Of a stretch of 64,000 nt of DNA, positions 33,790-44,323 are shown piece after piece. A model generated the notes under the pieces. The model was not told the DNA's origin. It ran no database searches and worked only from the letters and a program-made list of their open reading frames with translations. Both the position numbers and the translations under genes were made by a program. The stretch is from Beta vulgaris subsp. vulgaris (taxonomy: Eukaryota > Streptophyta > Magnoliopsida > Caryophyllales > Amaranthaceae), in assembly GCF_026745355.1 (NCBI RefSeq), contig NC_079206.1:45013216-45077215 (forward strand), written 5' to 3'. The first letter of the stretch is position 1; each line of letters starts with the position of its first letter.

Positions 33790-34531
33790 TGATTAATAAT
33801 GAACCAATAATGGACAGTGATCATATAATCCTCTTTGCAAGAGTGTAACCTTCATTGATGGAAATATGTTGATCCATTCAGGACTAATTAGGAGCCGATC
33901 AAGAATGCTTTTCGAGTTTCCTCGAAACCAAGTGAAACCTCCGCTAGAATAAGGTATTTCAAGAAGCTGCAAGTCTTGCATGAACTGTTTGAAGTTCAAT
34001 TTCGGATTAAGAAACTAGTTGGCTCCCTCGTTCCTTTGCATCTAATACTTTCTCCAATAATGAGACATTGGAGAGATTGGTTGTTCTGAAATTCTGTAAT
34101 TTCACGCCATACATCAATTCTTGAGTCTGCATAACAAGGATTATAAATGTTAATCAATGTGAAATTGAAGTTGTGCATTATTGAAAAAAATCCACTTATT
34201 GTTATCTAGTGACGAGTCACCGTGTTGGAACTCATTATGAAGGTGGATTTGATTTAGAAAGATAGTATGCCTCCTGAGTTCCCTATTGAAAGGTTGGAGA
34301 GGTGATCAATTTCATTCGATTTCTAGCACGATTGGATGCTCTTGGAGTTGATATTCTCCATTTTAGTTTCCTATATAAATACAAAAAATGGGTCATGAGA
34401 TAAGATAAGTTTCTTGAGAGAATTTTTTTTGCTCTGGCTGTGAGGCCACGAATGTTCCAAGAGATAATGGACATCATAATCATTGTGTGATGAGATGGAA
34501 GAATGAGGCCTAGGCATGATTGGCTTTCCAA
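33790..34531 (-). pseudogene. LINE APE-type endonuclease, decayed
   Basis: The start reads MSIISWNIRGL (about 34440-34475), the usual first block of plant LINE endonucleases. Later blocks are FTLINIYNP (about 34140-34170), LIIGES where LIIGDFN is usual (about 34050, with loss of the catalytic DFN), GGFTWFRGNSKSILDRLLIS and LYDHCPLLVHY (33793-33960), the SDH-like end. The enzyme would nick target DNA. Altered catalytic residues and frame breaks mark it as dead. Confidence 0.85.
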
Positions 34532-34759
34532 TTTTGCCTCTGATTCTGTAGAACATTTTCAATTCTTTTCTTGAGTTGTGTTGTTTGTGCCATGAAAAGA
34601 GAAGCCTAGAATGTTGGCCATTTCAATTACATCATCAACTTGTATGCCATTCATGGGTTGACGTAGGAATGAGAGAGAAGCAGTCATTTGATTGCCTGAT
34701 GATGACTGCATTTTCAGCATCCGTTTTTTCTCCAGTTTCTCCTTCTATTGTTTTCTTTT
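34532..34759 (-). pseudogene. Possible LINE ORF1 end
   Basis: The - strand contains NGIQVDDVIEMANILGFSF in one frame, just upstream of the endonuclease. It could be the end of ORF1 but no diagnostic zinc knuckle is visible. The LINE is cut here by an LTR fragment. Confidence 0.35.
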
Positions 34760-35813
34760 TGTATAACACCCCGATATTTCTCTCTTTTCCAAAATACATT
34801 TTAATTATAAAAACTTAGAGAATCATCAAGGTATTATCGCCTGTGTGATAACGTATCGGCTTATTCGAAATTTTGTAGCGGAAAACATAATAAATAACTT
34901 TAGAATTGAAATTTGATCAAATACAAAGTCCACTCCAAAGGTCAACCAACAAAGTCAAAGTTAACTCAAAAGCAAACCAACTAAGAAATGTATAAATCCA
35001 AAGTACTATTATTAAACTACACAAGCTCTCCAATTCCGGACCTAATGATGCATCATCTTCATACCTGTAGATGACAATGCACTATTGATCCCTATAGACT
35101 GCTTACCAAAATGGATCATTGCAGGATCAATAAGGCATAGCCATGATCAACACACACAACAAAAGCACGTAATCAGTAAAGCTGAGTACTACACAATAAA
35201 TAAATAAAATAATCGTAACATGATACTACATAACAACAAGAATAAATAATAATATAACTTGCAGATCTCTTACTGAACTAAACTTCACAACCAATAATTC
35301 AATTACTTTAAATGGAATAGTCAATGGAACGAGTTGTCTGACTAAAAATCAACCTTCTCTTTGGAAGACGAAATACGGACGTGACTCCGTATTCCCATGA
35401 CCTACAATATCGAGGAATAACCTTTACAATAAAAAGGGAAACAATAATCTATTGGACCCCAGGAAAGCCATGGGCTACCCATGTACTCCAACTCTCTACT
35501 AGTCCAACACTTCAGACGTGTACAAGATTAAATTTATTACTATCCACGTTTCACTTTACGTGATTTACCATTTATTACTTGTCATGACTCACAGGCAATA
35601 CATATAACACAATGATCAAACAATCACAACTTTCATTTTTATCTTAGTATTAGATAAGTGATCACACAACTTAATCATATCTTCCTTGTTCGTTGAACCT
35701 ATCCAACAACCAAACTACCTTTCAAAGGTATAAAAATATCAACTTACCAAATAAGGGAATTTGTCCTTACAGAGTAGTGAAATAATAAGGGAACATTATT
35801 TGATCATGAATTT
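34760..35813 (-). repeat. Truncated Tekay-type LTR
   Basis: On the + strand it starts TGTATAACACCCCG, then shows GATAACGTATCGGCTTATTC, GTAGCGGAAAAC and CAGTAAAGCTGAGTACTAC. These are inverse copies of landmarks in the Gypsy-1 LTR. Similarity fades near 35813 at the region equivalent to LTR positions 1400-1440. So the U5 end and more than half of the LTR are present in inverse orientation and the U3 start is missing. No target duplication was found. Confidence 0.82.
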
Positions 35814-36477
35814 TAGGTTAATTATTGATTTTGCTTTAGTTAAATTAGGAGTGAGTAGTCTCTTTTCTAGGGCAAAAGGAAGGAAGCCATGTTTATACCA
35901 TGATATTTTCTTTGAAATTGATTGATTTATAGATTAGGGTTCTGAGTAATTCCAATTAGTAAGTCTTAAATAGTTTGATTCTTGTAATTAGCCAATATCA
36001 AGAGTTAATTAATTTTTTAATCGGAATTAGAATTGAAAGATCATATTCTTAGAGGCTTCATTATAATTGGCAATTCTGAATATGTTAGTGATCGTACTAC
36101 ATATAGGCTGAATTGAAAGTGTTAATAACCGACCGAAGGATTAAGTATTTCTTTAATTACTCATCATCTAGTTTATTTGTTATTGAATTGATTTATATTC
36201 TTTGAATGGTATGAGCATGGTGGACACAGAACGTATGCCCTAGACTTTTAATTTATTGATTAAACCAACATTTTGATATTACTTGCTTCTAGTTTAGTTA
36301 TTATTCAAATCAAACATTCATTTTTCTGAGATAGTTTATTATAATGAAGCGAAAATTGATAAAAACTATCTCCATGTGGGATCGACTCGTATTTGTTAAG
36401 TATCTGCTAACAACGGACATCATGCACTTGCGGTATTACTTTTTAAAATCATCAAACGTAAAGCGCATCAGACATTA
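35814..36477 (+). repeat. Possible Gypsy (Athila/Tat-like) LTR-end fragment
   Basis: No coding region. The end contains CTCCATGTGGGATCGACTCG and CATGCACTTGCGG, phrases often found just before the PBS of plant Athila/Tat-type elements. It is cut where the PBS would be and joins the Copia-2 fragment. Assignment is tentative. Confidence 0.4.
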
Positions 36478-36831
36478 TTCAGTATCTAGGTACAAGCTTG
36501 GTTTCATGGAGCTCAAAGAAACATAACACAATTGCTTTGTCCACTGCATAAGCAGAGTATGTGGCAGTTGATGCATGTTGTTCCCAGGTCCTCTGGATCA
36601 AGCAATGAGTAAGAGACTTTTACATTAAGTTTAAGTGTGTTCCTATCTATTGTGATAATACAAGTGCCATTTGCATTTTCAAGGATCCAGTTCATCATTT
36701 AAGAGTCAAAGATATACACATTAGGCATCTTTTACTTAAAGACAATGTAGAAAAAAGTCTTGTCAAAGTTGAATTTTGTCCTTCTGAAAATCAAATAGCT
36801 GACATCTTGACCAAATCACTTCCTAGAGACA
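36478..36831 (+). pseudogene. pol (RH): Copia-2 RNase H, first part
   Basis: One frame reads LVSWSSKKHNTIALSTA, stop, AEYVAVDACCSQVLWIKQ, stop, VPIYCDNTSAICIFKDPVHH, KDIHIRHLLLKDNVEKSLVK and NQIADILTKSLPRDMF. The AEYVA, DNTSAI and ADILTKSL blocks are the RNase H signature of Copia elements. Two in-frame stops exist. The frame is cut by the Tat element after AGACA and resumes at 48574. Confidence 0.88.
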
Positions 36832-37236
36832 TGTTTCTGTCTAGAAATTAAGGGTGTTAATTCCTTTGCTTAGGGAATACCGGGTCAGATCTGAATGTCC
36901 TGAGTCCAAAGTCCGTACGCCGAAATCCTGCAAAAGTAATGGTTAGACTGCCCCAGAGGTGGTTCCGGGATCGCCTCTTCGACGCTCAAGTCAGTGATTA
37001 AGCTAGAGAGATAAAGTCTAGAGAGAGATGCTCTGGTTTGTTAGGTAAGAATTCAATACCTTCTCATTGATGAGGGGGTTGGGTATTTAGAGTGCTTTGG
37101 AAATCCCAGCTGTAGGCCAGCTGGAATGCACTGACAGCTGGAAAACATTGCCATAGGTGGGCCCCCCTGGGGGCTTAAGGCTTCGCTGGGCTTGAATTGT
37201 CCCTGGCTGGCTTAACCTTGGAAATAAGCCCAAACA
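36832..37236 (-). repeat. 3' LTR of the Tat element
   Basis: Matches 48149-48568 with scattered changes. It lacks a short tandem duplication present there (CCCAGCTGTAGGCCAG). Its TATA box has decayed to TCTAAATAC (- strand), while the 5' copy keeps TATAAATAC. The - strand polypurine region GTGGGGCTAAT lies next to it at about 37237-37247. Confidence 0.93.
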
Positions 37237-37379
37237 ATTAGCCCCACGCCAGGAATGGGAAGTATCGAGGCCTTGCTGAAGCGTCTCCCGTTCGTGGCGG
37301 AACCTAGTTGGCCCTGAGGCGAGATCGACCTGATCCTACAGGAAGAGAGCGAGCTGACCCGGTCCCCTTAAGAGAGGGG

Positions 37380-38090
37380 AGGCGTGTGCCGACCCGGTCT
37401 CCTTGAGGAGACGGGAGCACATGCCGACCCGGTCGCATAGAGGAGATGGGGGGCGTGTGCCGACCCGGTCTTCTTGAGGAGGGGGAGCACATGCCGACCC
37501 GGTCTCCTAGAGGAGAGGGGAGGCGTGTGCCGACCCGGTCTTCTTGAGGAGGGGGAGCACATACCGACCCGGTCTCCTAGAGGAGAGGGGAGGCGTGTGC
37601 CGACCCGGTCTCCTTGAGGAGAGGGGAGCACATGCCGACCCGGTCTCCTAGAGGAGAGGGGAGGCGTTGGCCGACCCGGTCTCCCTAAGGAAAGGGGAGG
37701 CAAGTGCCGGCCCAGTATCCTTGAGGAGAGGGAGCACATGCCGACCCGGTCTCCTAGAGGAGAGGGGAGGCGTGTGCCAACCCGGTCTCCTTGAGGAGAG
37801 GGGAGCACATGCCGATCCGGTCTCCTAGAGGAGAGGGGAGGCGTTGGCCGACCCGGTCTCCCTAAGGAAAGGGGAGGCAAGTGCCGGCCCGGTATCCTTA
37901 AGGAGAGGTGGCGTATGCTTCCCTAGTGCCCTTTGAGAGGAGAGGATGGCGTACCGACCCGGTCTTCTCTGAAGAGGGGAGGACATGCTTCGACCCGGTC
38001 TCCTTAAGGAGAGGGGGGAGCGTGCCGACCCGGTCTCCATGAGGAGAAGGGGGAGCGTGCCGACCCGGTCTCCACTAGAAGAAGAGGCGT
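37380..38090. repeat. Tandem array A in the Tat 3' region
   Basis: About twenty copies of a 35-36 bp unit built on GCCGACCCGGTCTCCT and GAGGAGAGGGGAG. Two variants alternate (with GCACAT or GGCGTGT), giving a 70-bp higher-order period. Period read from starts of CCGACCC at 37389, 37424, 37459, 37494 and onward. Long Arg/Pro-rich open frames on the - strand here are by-products of the repeat. GC content is far above the surrounding DNA. Confidence 0.93.
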
Positions 38091-38183
38091 GAAAAACATA
38101 AGATTTTACCGGCATGGCTCGGATGGGGGCCAATGAGTCCCATGCTTGTCCGAGCCGGTGTCCTTCCTTGCTAAGCCAATTCG

Positions 38184-38961
38184 TTGGACGCGGCTCGGAT
38201 GAGGGGCCAATAAGCCCCATGCTTGCCCGAGCCGGTGCCTTTTCTTGCTTAGCCAATTCGTTGGACGCGGCTCGGATGAGGGGCCAATGAGCCCCATGCT
38301 TGTCCGAGCCGGTGTCTTCTCTCGCTAAGTCAATCTGGGACTTAGGAGACTGACTCAACCAAAGAGGAGAGCCTCCTTGGGCCGAGTTGGTTGGACGCGT
38401 CTCGGATGAGGGGCCAATGAGCCCCATGCTTGTCCGAGCCGGTGCCTTCTCTCGCTAAGTCAATCTGGGACTTAGGAGACTAACTCAACCAAAGAGGAGA
38501 GCCTCCTTGGGCCGAGTTGGTTGGACGCGGCTCGGATGAGGGGCCGATGAGCCCCATGCTTGTCCGAGCCGGTGCCTTCTCTCGCTAAGTCAATCTGGGA
38601 CTTAGGAGACTAACTCAACCAAAGAGGAGAGCCTCCTTGGGCCGAGTTGGTTGGACGCGGCTCGGATGAGGGGCCAATGACCCCATGCTTGTCCAAGCCG
38701 GTGCCTTCTCTCGCTAAGTCAATCTGGGACTTAGGAGACTGACTCAACCAAAGAGGAGAGCCTCCTTGGGCCGAGTTGGTTGGACGCGGCTCGGATGAGG
38801 GGCCAATGAGCCTCATGCTTGTCCGAGCCGGTGCCTTCTCTCGCTAAGTCAATCTGGGACTTAGGAGACTGACTCAACCAAAGAGGAGAGCCTCCTTGGG
38901 CCGAGTTGGTTGGACGCGGCTCAGATGAGGGGCCAATGAGCCCCATGCTTGTCCGAGCTGG
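38184..38961. repeat. Tandem array B in the Tat 3' region
   Basis: A 130-bp unit starting TTGGACGCGGCTCGGATGAG at 38261, 38391, 38521, 38651, 38780 and 38910. A short 77-bp unit lies at 38184, and the first full-looking step at 38261 lacks the same 53-bp block. One unit is 129 bp because of a single deletion. The copies are nearly identical, so the array expanded recently. Confidence 0.93.
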
Positions 38962-39295
38962 TGCCGGGAACTTTAGGAGTGCTGGCAAAAGTGACCGAGC
39001 TTGGGATCCGAGCTCATGAACTTGAGCTGGTGAACTTAATGGGAATTCGAGCTGACGAACTTCACTGAAACCTTGGAACTTGAAGTGCCACGTGGCAATC
39101 GTGGATTGTTGGGGTGCTAGAAAACATGGTGGCGATTTAACTTCCGGCGATTCATAGCACTTTGTGACCCTTCGCATTCTTTGGAGCGGTATCTTTCGGA
39201 TTGTTTTGGGCCATCTGAGAGGCCCATCAAGAGGGCAAAAGCGCAGGTCCCGGTCCATATTTCGACGCGGGACACGGAAATCGAGGATTTTTTCC
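38962..39295. other. Unique DNA between array B and the antisense promoter
   Basis: GC-richer DNA without a gene that I can support. Short repeats of GAGCT(T/C)... and GAACTT words occur at 38990-39080. It is the presumed upstream region of the antisense gene. Confidence 0.5.
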
Positions 39296-39300
39296 TATAA
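39296..39300 (+). promoter_or_regulatory. TATA box of the antisense gene
   Basis: CCTATAAGTAGGG at 39294-39306 is followed about 35 bases later by a CT-rich leader with two long CT runs (39341-39415). This is the usual layout of a plant core promoter. CAG then GTACGC at 39438-39446 could be the donor of an intron in the leader. Confidence 0.55.
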
Positions 39301-39448
39301 GTAGGGAGAGAGGGGAGAGATTTTGTCACTTTTACAATTCTCTCTCTCTCTCTAAACTTGAGTTTTCTGCTCTCTCTCTCTCTCTACTTCGGAGCTCTTT
39401 CTCTCTCTAAGTCCGGGCTTCACTTTATTCGTCCGACCAGGTACGCTT

Positions 39449-42078
39449 TTGTTTTGTTTTTTCACTAAGTTTTTTCTCTTTCGTTTAATAAAATCGGCCG
39501 ACCCCCTCTTGTTGATAAATAATGGGGAGCTCGTCCGAGTCAGTGACACCTCCCCCTCACCTCCTTATAATTTAGCCGAGGAAGTGAGGGGTATGGGAAT
39601 GGTATTGGTGTCAACTTTAATAAGTTGCCCGGATCCCTCGGCTGTGCCTGAGGCGCTTTCCTTCCCGAGTACTCCTTCGCAAGCCGAGGAGGAGGATGCC
39701 GAGGGTGCCATCCCTCTACCCTGGGAGGTGTCCCTGGCCTATCCCTTTTCGAGGAGTTACTTAGACAAGTATTTGTCTGATGGTGTAGTTAGGATAACTA
39801 TGCCGGGAGAAGAAGGCGAAGCTTCGACGTCCGGGCGATTCGTGTATCCTGAAATAGACCCCAAGGGCGGACCGGGAGCGAAGTTTCCTCTGCGCTCATT
39901 AATAAAGGCTTTGCTAGAAGATGCCCGAGGCCAAGCAGCCAAATTTCAAATAAAGGACCCCTATTTGCTGGTCCGACCCGATGCTAGCCATACTATTTTG
40001 ACTCCTCCACCCGGGTGCACTGCCTTTTACTACAAAGCCATGGAAATGGGCTTGGGGTTCCCGCTGACCAAGTTCAAGAAGGATTTGCTGAACGCATACA
40101 ATTTGTGTCTGGGTCAGCTTTCCCCGAACTCCTGGGGCGGAATTCTGGCTGTCCAGGTGATCCGTGACCTTATTGGTGTTAGGCCAACCCTCACTCTCTG
40201 GCGCCATATGTACAAGCTGTACGAGATGCCGGCAGGGGATCATGGTCCTGGTTGGTGGTGCTTCCAGGCTCGGCGGGGCTACCGAACGGTCCTTGACCTT
40301 CCCACTTCCCAAAAAGGGCTTCGCCGAGGATTTGCTTTTGTATATCACGGAGGGGAGTGGGGTATCCCCACCATACCTCCGTCGGCCGACCCAAACCATT
40401 GCTTGAACTTCAAGGTGCCCGAGCTATCCGATGAGGAGGCTGTGGCTGCTATTTATATGCAATTGGAGGCCAAGATTGTAGATGGCGGCGAAGTCTTTGT
40501 AGCGGGGAACTGGCTCCCGAGCTGCAAACTTTTTAAGAACGAGCACTTCCTGGCGGCGTTCGGTCTGAGCCCGGCCTTTCCTAAGGGTAATTCGGCAAAA
40601 GGGGGTCCGGTTGACTTGTTTTTATTGCTTTATTTGCTATATCTTTCTAACCGCCTTTTTCCTTTTCCAGAAGCTTCTCTAGCATTCATTAAGGAAACCG
40701 ACCAAGAAATTGCTGAACGATTGACTTCCGCTGCTTTGAAAGCTGCTACGATAAAGGCCGAGATGAAGGCCAACAAAATCAACAAACCCTCCAAGCCAAA
40801 GGTATGCAATCTTTCCATCCGACTTGGTTGGGGCTTACATTTCATAATCTCACCAACGTTTGGGTTTTTCTAGGACCCTTCCAACCCTAAGCCGAAGAAG
40901 CGTAAGGAACGGGACGAGGTGAGGGTCGAGCTGACCGAGAAGGCTTTGGCTAAGGCCCGGGCCGAAAAGGAGGGTTCTGCAAAGAAGACGAGGAAGGAGC
41001 CTTCTGTCGAGGTAAACAGTCCTCGACCAACTTCCGGAGAGGGTGACACTCATGTCTCGGTTCACCCCTCCGACCCCTCCTTGGCTGAGCAGACTCTGTC
41101 CGAGGCGCCAGTCCCCTTCACTCAAATGTCCAAGACGGACAAGAAGAGGAGGATTTATGATGCCTTGGAGATCCTATGTACCCAGACCGACCGAGATCAT
41201 ATCAACGCGGTCAATGGGAGGAATGAGTCGAGCGAGCTTTTTCGCTCCTGGATGGACGTAAGTGAATTTGTTTTACTTTGTCTTTTACTTTGCCTTTTTC
41301 TTTGCCTTTTATCTCTCAACCTCCACCTTCTAACTAGCTTTCATCTTAGCAGTTTTCTATCCGGATGACCAAGGTGGCCGAGGACCGGCTTGCTTTGGTT
41401 CAAGAGGTCCAGGAGCTGAAGGATGCGGCTCGGACGCACTTTGACAAGCTCTACCAAGCTAAGGAGGGTAAGCGCTTGGCCGAGCTGAAGCTGGACGAGG
41501 CTGAAGAGAAGATCCGAAAGGGCGAGGAGGCCTGGCAAAAGGAACAGGAGGAGTGGAAGGTGGAGAGGGCCAACTTATCAACGGCCAAAGGCAATGCTGA
41601 ATCGGCTAAGGCTGCCGCTAAGGCCAAAGTGACTCGGATCCAAGGCGACTTGGACAGGGTTAAATTTAAGCTAGCCACGGCCGAGGCTCAGCTAAAGGAA
41701 GCCCAGGCGGCGGTCTCTCGTTCCCAGGAGGAATGGTTCACGGCATGGCAGGCCTCTGATGCCTGTACTGACTTCTGTGCCGACGTGGGCCAATCCTCCC
41801 ACAAGATGGGTGAAGACGAGGCACTATCCAAGCTCAGGGTCGCCCTTACCGACTGCTGCCCTTTAGCGGACTGGAACTCGGTCTGGTCCCGCTACCAGGA
41901 GCTGGTTGAAGCCGAGGCAGCCGTGATTCGAGCCAAGATGGTCGAGGAGGCGAGCTCGGATGATGAAGATGATGATGACGATGAGGAAGCTGTCGAAGAA
42001 GGCGGAAGCACCAAGCCGCCTCAGCCAGAGATCGCTGCCGAGCAACCTGCGGCCAACCCCTCCACCCAGCTGCCTTAG
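39449..42078 (+). CDS. Antisense gene of the Tat element, "putative gypsy-type transposon" family, spliced
   Basis: It lies opposite to gag-pol, tail to tail with integrase. Coding blocks: 39449-40586, 40671-40801, 40874-41257, 41353-42078. The gaps begin GT and end AG: 40587-40670 (84 bases, ends TTTTCCAG), 40802-40873 (72 bases, GTATGC to TTTCTAG) and 41258-41352 (95 bases, GTAAGTG to TTAGCAG). Splicing across the last two restores the frame. The first part has YYKAMEMGLGFPLTKFKKDL and LWRHMYKLYEMP, as I know from Tat-lineage antisense ORFs annotated as Transposase_28-type. The end is an Ala/Glu/Lys coiled coil (41370-41760), then an acidic tail with a DDEDDDDDEE run. The start is unsure: ATG 39522 (MGSSSESV) is in another frame, and ATG 39593 is in frame. 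Function unknown. Confidence 0.8.
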
Positions 42079-42487
42079 GATTTTAGTTTCTCTTCTTAGC
42101 TTACTTAGCTAGTGGCCTCTCCGATGGAGTTATTTGTAATTTTGGGCCTTTTGTATTTTTGCTTTCATCCATGTATTTTTTGCAAACTTTTGGTTGTGTT
42201 TTGCAACTTCATTAATGCAATACAACTGCTATTTTGCAATTTCACTTGTCCTTTGCCATACAATTTATTTTTGTTATTTGTAATATCGCAATTTATAGTG
42301 GACTGGTTAAGTCTTGTTTGCAATATTTTCAAAATGGACTGGTTAAGTCTTTTCACTTCTTGGGCAAAAACCCGACTTGATACATAGACTGGTAAAGTCC
42401 GAGTTGTTACATTCGAACATAATAGGCAAATCCGACCAGGTAGCGCCGGTTGTATAATATGCCCCTATTGCAAGTAACAAAAAGAAA
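42079..42487. other. Convergent intergenic region in the Tat element
   Basis: AT-rich DNA between the stop of the antisense gene and the end of integrase on the other strand. It probably holds the 3' end of the antisense transcript. There are two copies of GGACTGGTTAAGTCTT (near 42300-42350). Confidence 0.55.
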
Positions 42488-43820
42488 TTACACATAGTAT
42501 TTTTTGAGATTATCTAGGTTCCAAGGTCGAGCCAGGGGGACCCCTTCGGGAGATTCGAGCCGGAATGTCCCTGGCTTGAGGACCTCTGTAACCTTGTAAG
42601 GGCCATCCCTGCCCCCAACTTCCCTTTGAGATGGGAGAGTCCGGTGGCTTCCACTTTTCCGACGACCCAATCACCAAGGTTGATCGGCCTGGGCTTCACT
42701 CGCCTGTTAAAATGCCTTGTGATTCTTTGCTTGTACCGGATGGCTTGCAGTAACGTATTGCCTCGAGTTTCCGGCAACAGGTCTAAGTTGATGGGTTTCT
42801 CCTCTTCGTTCTTGTCGAACTCATAGAATGTCATTCGAGGAGAAGGGATCCCCACCTCGACCGGGAGGACGGCCTCGCTGCAATAGACCAATCCGAAAGG
42901 GGAATACCCCGTAGCCTCTTTCACTGTTGTTCGGCCCGACCAAAGGACTCCGGGTAGGTCGTCCACCCATGCCCCTTTAGCTGCGTCAAGGGACTTCTTG
43001 ATTCCCTTCAGGACAATTTTATTGGCCGATTCGGCTTGCCCATTGGTTTGAGGACGGGAGACGGCGGAAAACCTTGTTTGGATGCCGAAGCGGGCGCAAT
43101 AATCTCGGGTCGGCCCGCTGTTGAATTGTCGGCCATTGTCCGACACCAGTGCTCTTGGAATTCCGAACCGGGTGATGATATTCCTCCAGATGAACAGTTG
43201 GACTTGCTTATCAGTAATTGACGCCAGCGGTTCGGCTTCTGTCCACTTGGTGAAGTAGTCGATGGCCACAATCAAGAACTTTCTTTGCCCCGATGCCGGG
43301 GGAAAAGGTCCGAGCAGGTCCATGCCCCACTTGTCGAAGGGTAGTACCGCTTGAATGGTGGTGAGGGGAGTAGCAGGAGCTCTAGGTATGTCCGAGTGGA
43401 CCTGGCAAGATGGGCATCGTCGGGCCAGATCCGAGGCATCGGCCTTCAAGGTGGGCCAATAGTATCCTGCTCTTAGGGCTTTTCCAGCTATTGTTCTGCC
43501 CCCTTGGTGGCTACCGCACGCTCCTTGGTGTATTTCCCGGAGGACATAGTTTCCTTCCTCGGGGGTTACACACTTGAGAAGGGGATAAGTGAAAGACTTT
43601 TTGTAGAGCTGACCGTCGTGCCAAAGGAACCAACCAGATTTATGCTTGACCCAGTCGGCTTCCTTAGGGTCGTCTGGTAAGGTCCCGTCTCGCAAGTACT
43701 CCACAATTTCATTCATCCAGCCCGAGGAATGGTTGAGGACCAGCTGTTCTTTGGCGTTTATGTTGGGCTCCCTCAACACTTCCCAAGTTATGGTTCTAGG
43801 GGCCGACCCTTCAGCAGAAC
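42488..43820 (-). pseudogene. pol (INT): Tat integrase, near-complete with a late frameshift
   Basis: The zinc region reads EIHQGACGSHQGG ... ARRCPSCQ. The DDE core has WGMDLLGPFPP (Asp), LVSDNGRQFNS (Asp) and QTNGQAESANK (Glu). The C-terminal GDWVVGKVEATG block then shifts frame near 42620-42660; the end ESPEGVPLARPWNLDNLKKY is in another frame and stops at 42488. The long open frame covers 42514-43977 together with the end of aRH. All three catalytic residues are present, so the damage is slight. Confidence 0.92.
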
Positions 43821-44323
43821 TGGCCATCCGAGCCAGTGCATCAGCCTGCTGATTTTCCGAGCGAGGGATATGAGTAATCCGGAATCCGGACAACCGTCCA
43901 ATGACTGCTCGAGCTTTAGCCAAATACATTCTCATGTTATCCTCCTTGGCCTCGTATTCTCCTGAAACCTGACCCACAATGAGCTGTGAGTCGGATTTTG
44001 CTACGATTTGAAGTTGCTCCGGCAGGATGCAAAGTTGTATTCCGAGGATAAGGCTTCATACTCGGCTTCGTTGTTAGATCCAAGAAACTCAAACTTAACA
44101 GCATACTCAATTTTATCCCCGACCGGTGGTTTGATGACCAGCCCGGCTCCACAACCATTCTTCGTGGAGGATCCATCGACCAGCAACTCCCATTCTTCCT
44201 GTGAGCCGACCGGGGTCTGGTGGCGCACTCGATGATGAAATCAGCAAGGGCTTGGGCTTTGATCGCCTCTTCGGGCTCAAATTCTAGCCCAAAATCCGCT
44301 AGCTGATCCGCCCAATCGGTCAT
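43821..44323 (-). pseudogene. pol (aRH): Tat second (archaeal-like) RNase H
   Basis: WELLVDGSSTKNGCGAGLVI (first Asp) and GSNNEAEYEAL (Glu) lie at about 44040-44200 in one frame. After a frameshift near 44000 the rest reads GQVSGEYEAKEDNMRMYLAK and RSENQQADALARMAS (last Asp) in the integrase frame. NNEAEYEAL is the hallmark of the extra RNase H known in Tat-lineage elements. It lies between the first RNase H and INT as expected. Confidence 0.85.

Larger units (their letters stand above)
28256..34759 (-). mobile_element. LINE (plant L1 type) with RNase H, decayed
   Basis: On the - strand the order is: possible ORF1 end (34560-34750), APE-like endonuclease (33790-34531), reverse transcriptase (31600-33260), zinc-finger-like region (31257-31535 and 29080-29530), RNase H (28627-29046), 3' untranslated region and an A-tail (28256-28271). 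This is the layout of plant L1-type LINEs. A solo LTR is inserted at 29531-31251. The 5' end meets a truncated LTR at 34760, so LINE length and its target duplication cannot be read. Confidence 0.9.

Noticed and set aside
37380..38961. CRISPR-like appearance of regular repeats
   Set aside because: Units are contiguous, with no unique spacers, in a plant retrotransposon.
37304..39258. Several long Arg/Pro/Ser-rich frames on the - strand (for example RRPGRHTPPLSSRRPGRH)
   Set aside because: They are translations of tandem arrays A and B whose unit lengths keep frames open; no start, no family.
39449..39592. The first 48 codons of the antisense gene as a true N-terminus
   Set aside because: The stretch MFCFFTKFFLF is leader/intron-like; a start at 39522 in another frame or at 39593 is more likely.
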